Origin: Polaribacter pectinis
GTDB taxonomy: Bacteria > Bacteroidota > Bacteroidia > Flavobacteriales > Flavobacteriaceae
NCBI RefSeq assembly: GCF_014352875.1
Contig: NZ_CP060695.1
Coordinates: 3,255,501 to 3,319,500, forward strand
Reading direction: 5' to 3'
DNA length: 64,000 nucleotides
This document shows positions 62,392 through 64,000 of the stretch, piece by piece (the stretch's first letter is position 1; every line of letters begins with the position of its first letter). The notes beneath the pieces are model-generated. The model ran no database searches. It saw only the letters and a list, made by a program, of their open reading frames with translations, and was not told the DNA's origin. The translations under genes were made by a program, and so were the position numbers.

Positions 62392-64000
62392 TTATTCTAT
62401 AATTATTTTCTTGTTTAACTTACCATTTTCTGTTGTAAGTTTTACAATATAAACGCCTGTGGCTAGTTTGGGTAAAGAAATCTCTTTTGTTCCATTAGTT
62501 GTAAAAGAATTGTGTATCAATTGTTTACCAAGTATATTAAATAATTTTATAGAAGCTTTTCCTTGTTGTAAACCAGCTATTTTTACTGTAGAATTGTTAA
62601 GCTTATAAATGCTAATATTTGCTAATGTCGCTTCGTTATCAACACTTAAAGCACTTTCTGTTGTGTGTAGGTAGAATCTTCCAACTCCGTTTAGACTTTC
62701 TGTTAAAGTAACTGTATAAGTACTATTTGCTTCCTCTAATCTTGTAAATGTATTTGTGCTTCTATCTTCTAAATATATTTTCATATCCGATGAAAAGTTA
62801 GATGCTTCCAAAGAAAATACAATTTCTTTACCAGATTCTGCATTTACACCAATAGGAATTACCATGTTTTCGTAATTAATATCGGGCAAAGTTTGAATAG
62901 CAAGATTTTTACCTTGATTATCAGTAACTAATTGAGTGTAAACCGCAAAAGGACTAGAAACTCCATTAAACATAGAACTATCATATCCGTCATCGAAACC
63001 AGTTGTTTTATTCTCTATATAAAAGATTTCTGACGATTTTATATTTGTACCATCTGTAAGAGAGAGTTTAATTTCTGGTTTGCTTTCTTCTCTTAAAAAA
63101 GTATCTCCACCAACATGGGTTTGTATTGCTTCAGAAAAAGTTACATTTCCTGTTGCTAAAGCTTTTACAAAAAAACCTTGCCCAGGAGCAACTTTGTAAG
63201 CTGTTGCACTATTTGTAGTGATGTATTCTCCTGCACCTGCATTACCAGCTTCATCCCATAACCAAATTGTTTTTTCAGTTAATCTACCAGCATCAACATT
63301 GTCTAAAAATAGACCACTATTAATGTAGGAAGTATATGGATTTCCTATAGCATTAAATTGATCTCCTGTTGCTTTAACTTCTATAGAAATACCTGCATTG
63401 TTTGTATTTAAAAATCCGTTAAAAGTTAGTGTTCCTGCAGTAGATTTTTTCATTGTATAACCTTTACCTTCTGTAAAAAAACCAGGAAAATCTGTTGATA
63501 AATAATACTCCCATTTAAAAGTAGCTGCATTTGTGTTTACATAAGGTGCAACCCCACGTTTATTACCATTTGTAACTAAACTTCCAAAGAATTCATCAAT
63601 ATTTTTACCATTTACAGGAGAAGATATTAAGTGCCAACCTTTTAATGCATCACCAGAAGTAGAAAGATATCTTGCATAATCTACAGTTCCTGTTCCAGAA
63701 TGTGTTCCTTTTACAATTAATGAACCGTTAGAAGTTGCATCAGAATTTATGGTGAAGGTTCCATTTTGATTTAAATCTCCTTCCATTGTTAAAGAACCAC
63801 CTGTGTTTATTGTTAAAGATGATGAAGCATCAATAGTAATATTATTGGCTACTGCATTTGTACCAGAAGTAATTACAGGTTTCATTCCTACATTAGGTAT
63901 AATTATATTATCTGAAGTAGTTGGTAATAAATTCTCATTCCAGTTACTGGGTGTTGACCAATCTGCAGTTACACCTGCCCAAATATGATTGCCATTTATT
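62392..64000 (-). CDS. T9SS type A sorting-domain protein, N terminus outside window
   Basis: The frame is open to the right edge, so the true start lies beyond 64000; about 535 residues are visible. An internal Met (codon at 63885) is not the start, because the sequence before it (NHIWAGVTADWSTPSNWNEN, LLPTTSDNIIIPNVG) is typical of the opening repeat of these proteins. Next come beta-helix-like strands (NNITIDASSSLTINTGGSLTMEGDL), a domain with GWHLISSPVNGKNIDEF ... QFNAIGNPYTSYINS, and a C-terminal T9SS type A sorting domain of about 75 residues (ISIYKLNNSTVKIAGLQQG, IKLFNILGKQLI, LATGVYIVKLTTENGKLNKKIIIE). Exported cargo of unknown activity. Confidence 0.85.
   Translation of the reverse strand, partial: INGNHIWAGVTADWSTPSNWNENLLPTTSDNIIIPNVGMKPVITSGTNAVANNITIDASSSLTINTGGSLTMEGDLNQNGTFTINSDATSNGSLIVKGTHSGTGTVDYARYLSTSGDALKGWHLISSPVNGKNIDEFFGSLVTNGNKRGVAPYVNTNAATFKWEYYLSTDFPGFFTEGKGYTMKKSTAGTLTFNGFLNTNNAGISIEVKATGDQFNAIGNPYTSYINSGLFLDNVDAGRLTEKTIWLWDEAGNAGAGEYITTNSATAYKVAPGQGFFVKALATGNVTFSEAIQTHVGGDTFLREESKPEIKLSLTDGTNIKSSEIFYIENKTTGFDDGYDSSMFNGVSSPFAVYTQLVTDNQGKNLAIQTLPDINYENMVIPIGVNAESGKEIVFSLEASNFSSDMKIYLEDRSTNTFTRLEEANSTYTVTLTESLNGVGRFYLHTTESALSVDNEATLANISIYKLNNSTVKIAGLQQGKASIKLFNILGKQLIHNSFTTNGTKEISLPKLATGVYIVKLTTENGKLNKKIIIE

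Overview
The window is a strongly AT-rich stretch of a Bacteroidota chromosome, almost certainly a marine-type Flavobacteriaceae (Polaribacter/Tenacibaculum-like). Support comes from type IX secretion system (T9SS) sorting domains, a PorP/SprF-family protein beside an OmpA-family protein, -7 boxes of the form TAnnTTTG before several genes, scarce Shine-Dalgarno sites and the gene order ileS - dksA-like - lspA. This is inferred from gene content only.

Layout. 0-2.6 kb: the 3' part of feoB (ferrous iron uptake), its tiny Cys-rich partner, and a secreted DUF2911 protein. 2.7-6.1 kb: leuS, whose editing domain carries an inserted DUF559 (endonuclease-fold) module. 6.1-9.5 kb: two lipocalin-like lipoproteins, a sensor histidine kinase and a crotonase. 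9.6-11.0 kb: two tandem paralogous secreted proteins, copied together with their promoters and terminators. 11.2-15.1 kb: an AraC regulator, a 57-aa ORF, a possible small RNA, an HD hydrolase with a small membrane protein, a bacilliredoxin, an intergenic structured repeat and a TerB/J-domain protein.

15.1-56.2 kb is the centrepiece, a surface-protein export cluster on the + strand. It holds (1) an IgGFc-binding/DUF11 secreted protein broken by one in-frame TAG, (2) a 1593-aa MAM/thrombospondin-3/DUF11 secreted protein, (3) a 10,233-aa protein in one 30.7-kb frame, with about 56 cadherin-like repeats, long Asp-rich thrombospondin-3 stretches, eight nearly identical 125-aa units and a C-terminal T9SS type B sorting domain, (4) a PorP/SprF-family outer-membrane protein and (5) a PorE-like OmpA-family lipid/peptidoglycan-side protein. 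By analogy with SprB/SprF of Flavobacterium johnsoniae, genes 4-5 probably serve export and anchoring of the giant adhesin. The mRNA leader and early coding region of gene 2 contain several inverted repeats that look regulatory.

56.3-62.1 kb is housekeeping: ileS, a DksA/TraR-like gene, a secreted hypothetical, lspA and a DUF4230 protein. 62.1-64.0 kb, on the - strand, holds a 59-aa export-signal-like mini-protein and the 3' part of a T9SS type A cargo gene that runs off the right edge. I saw no tRNA, rRNA, CRISPR array, transposase or prophage gene.
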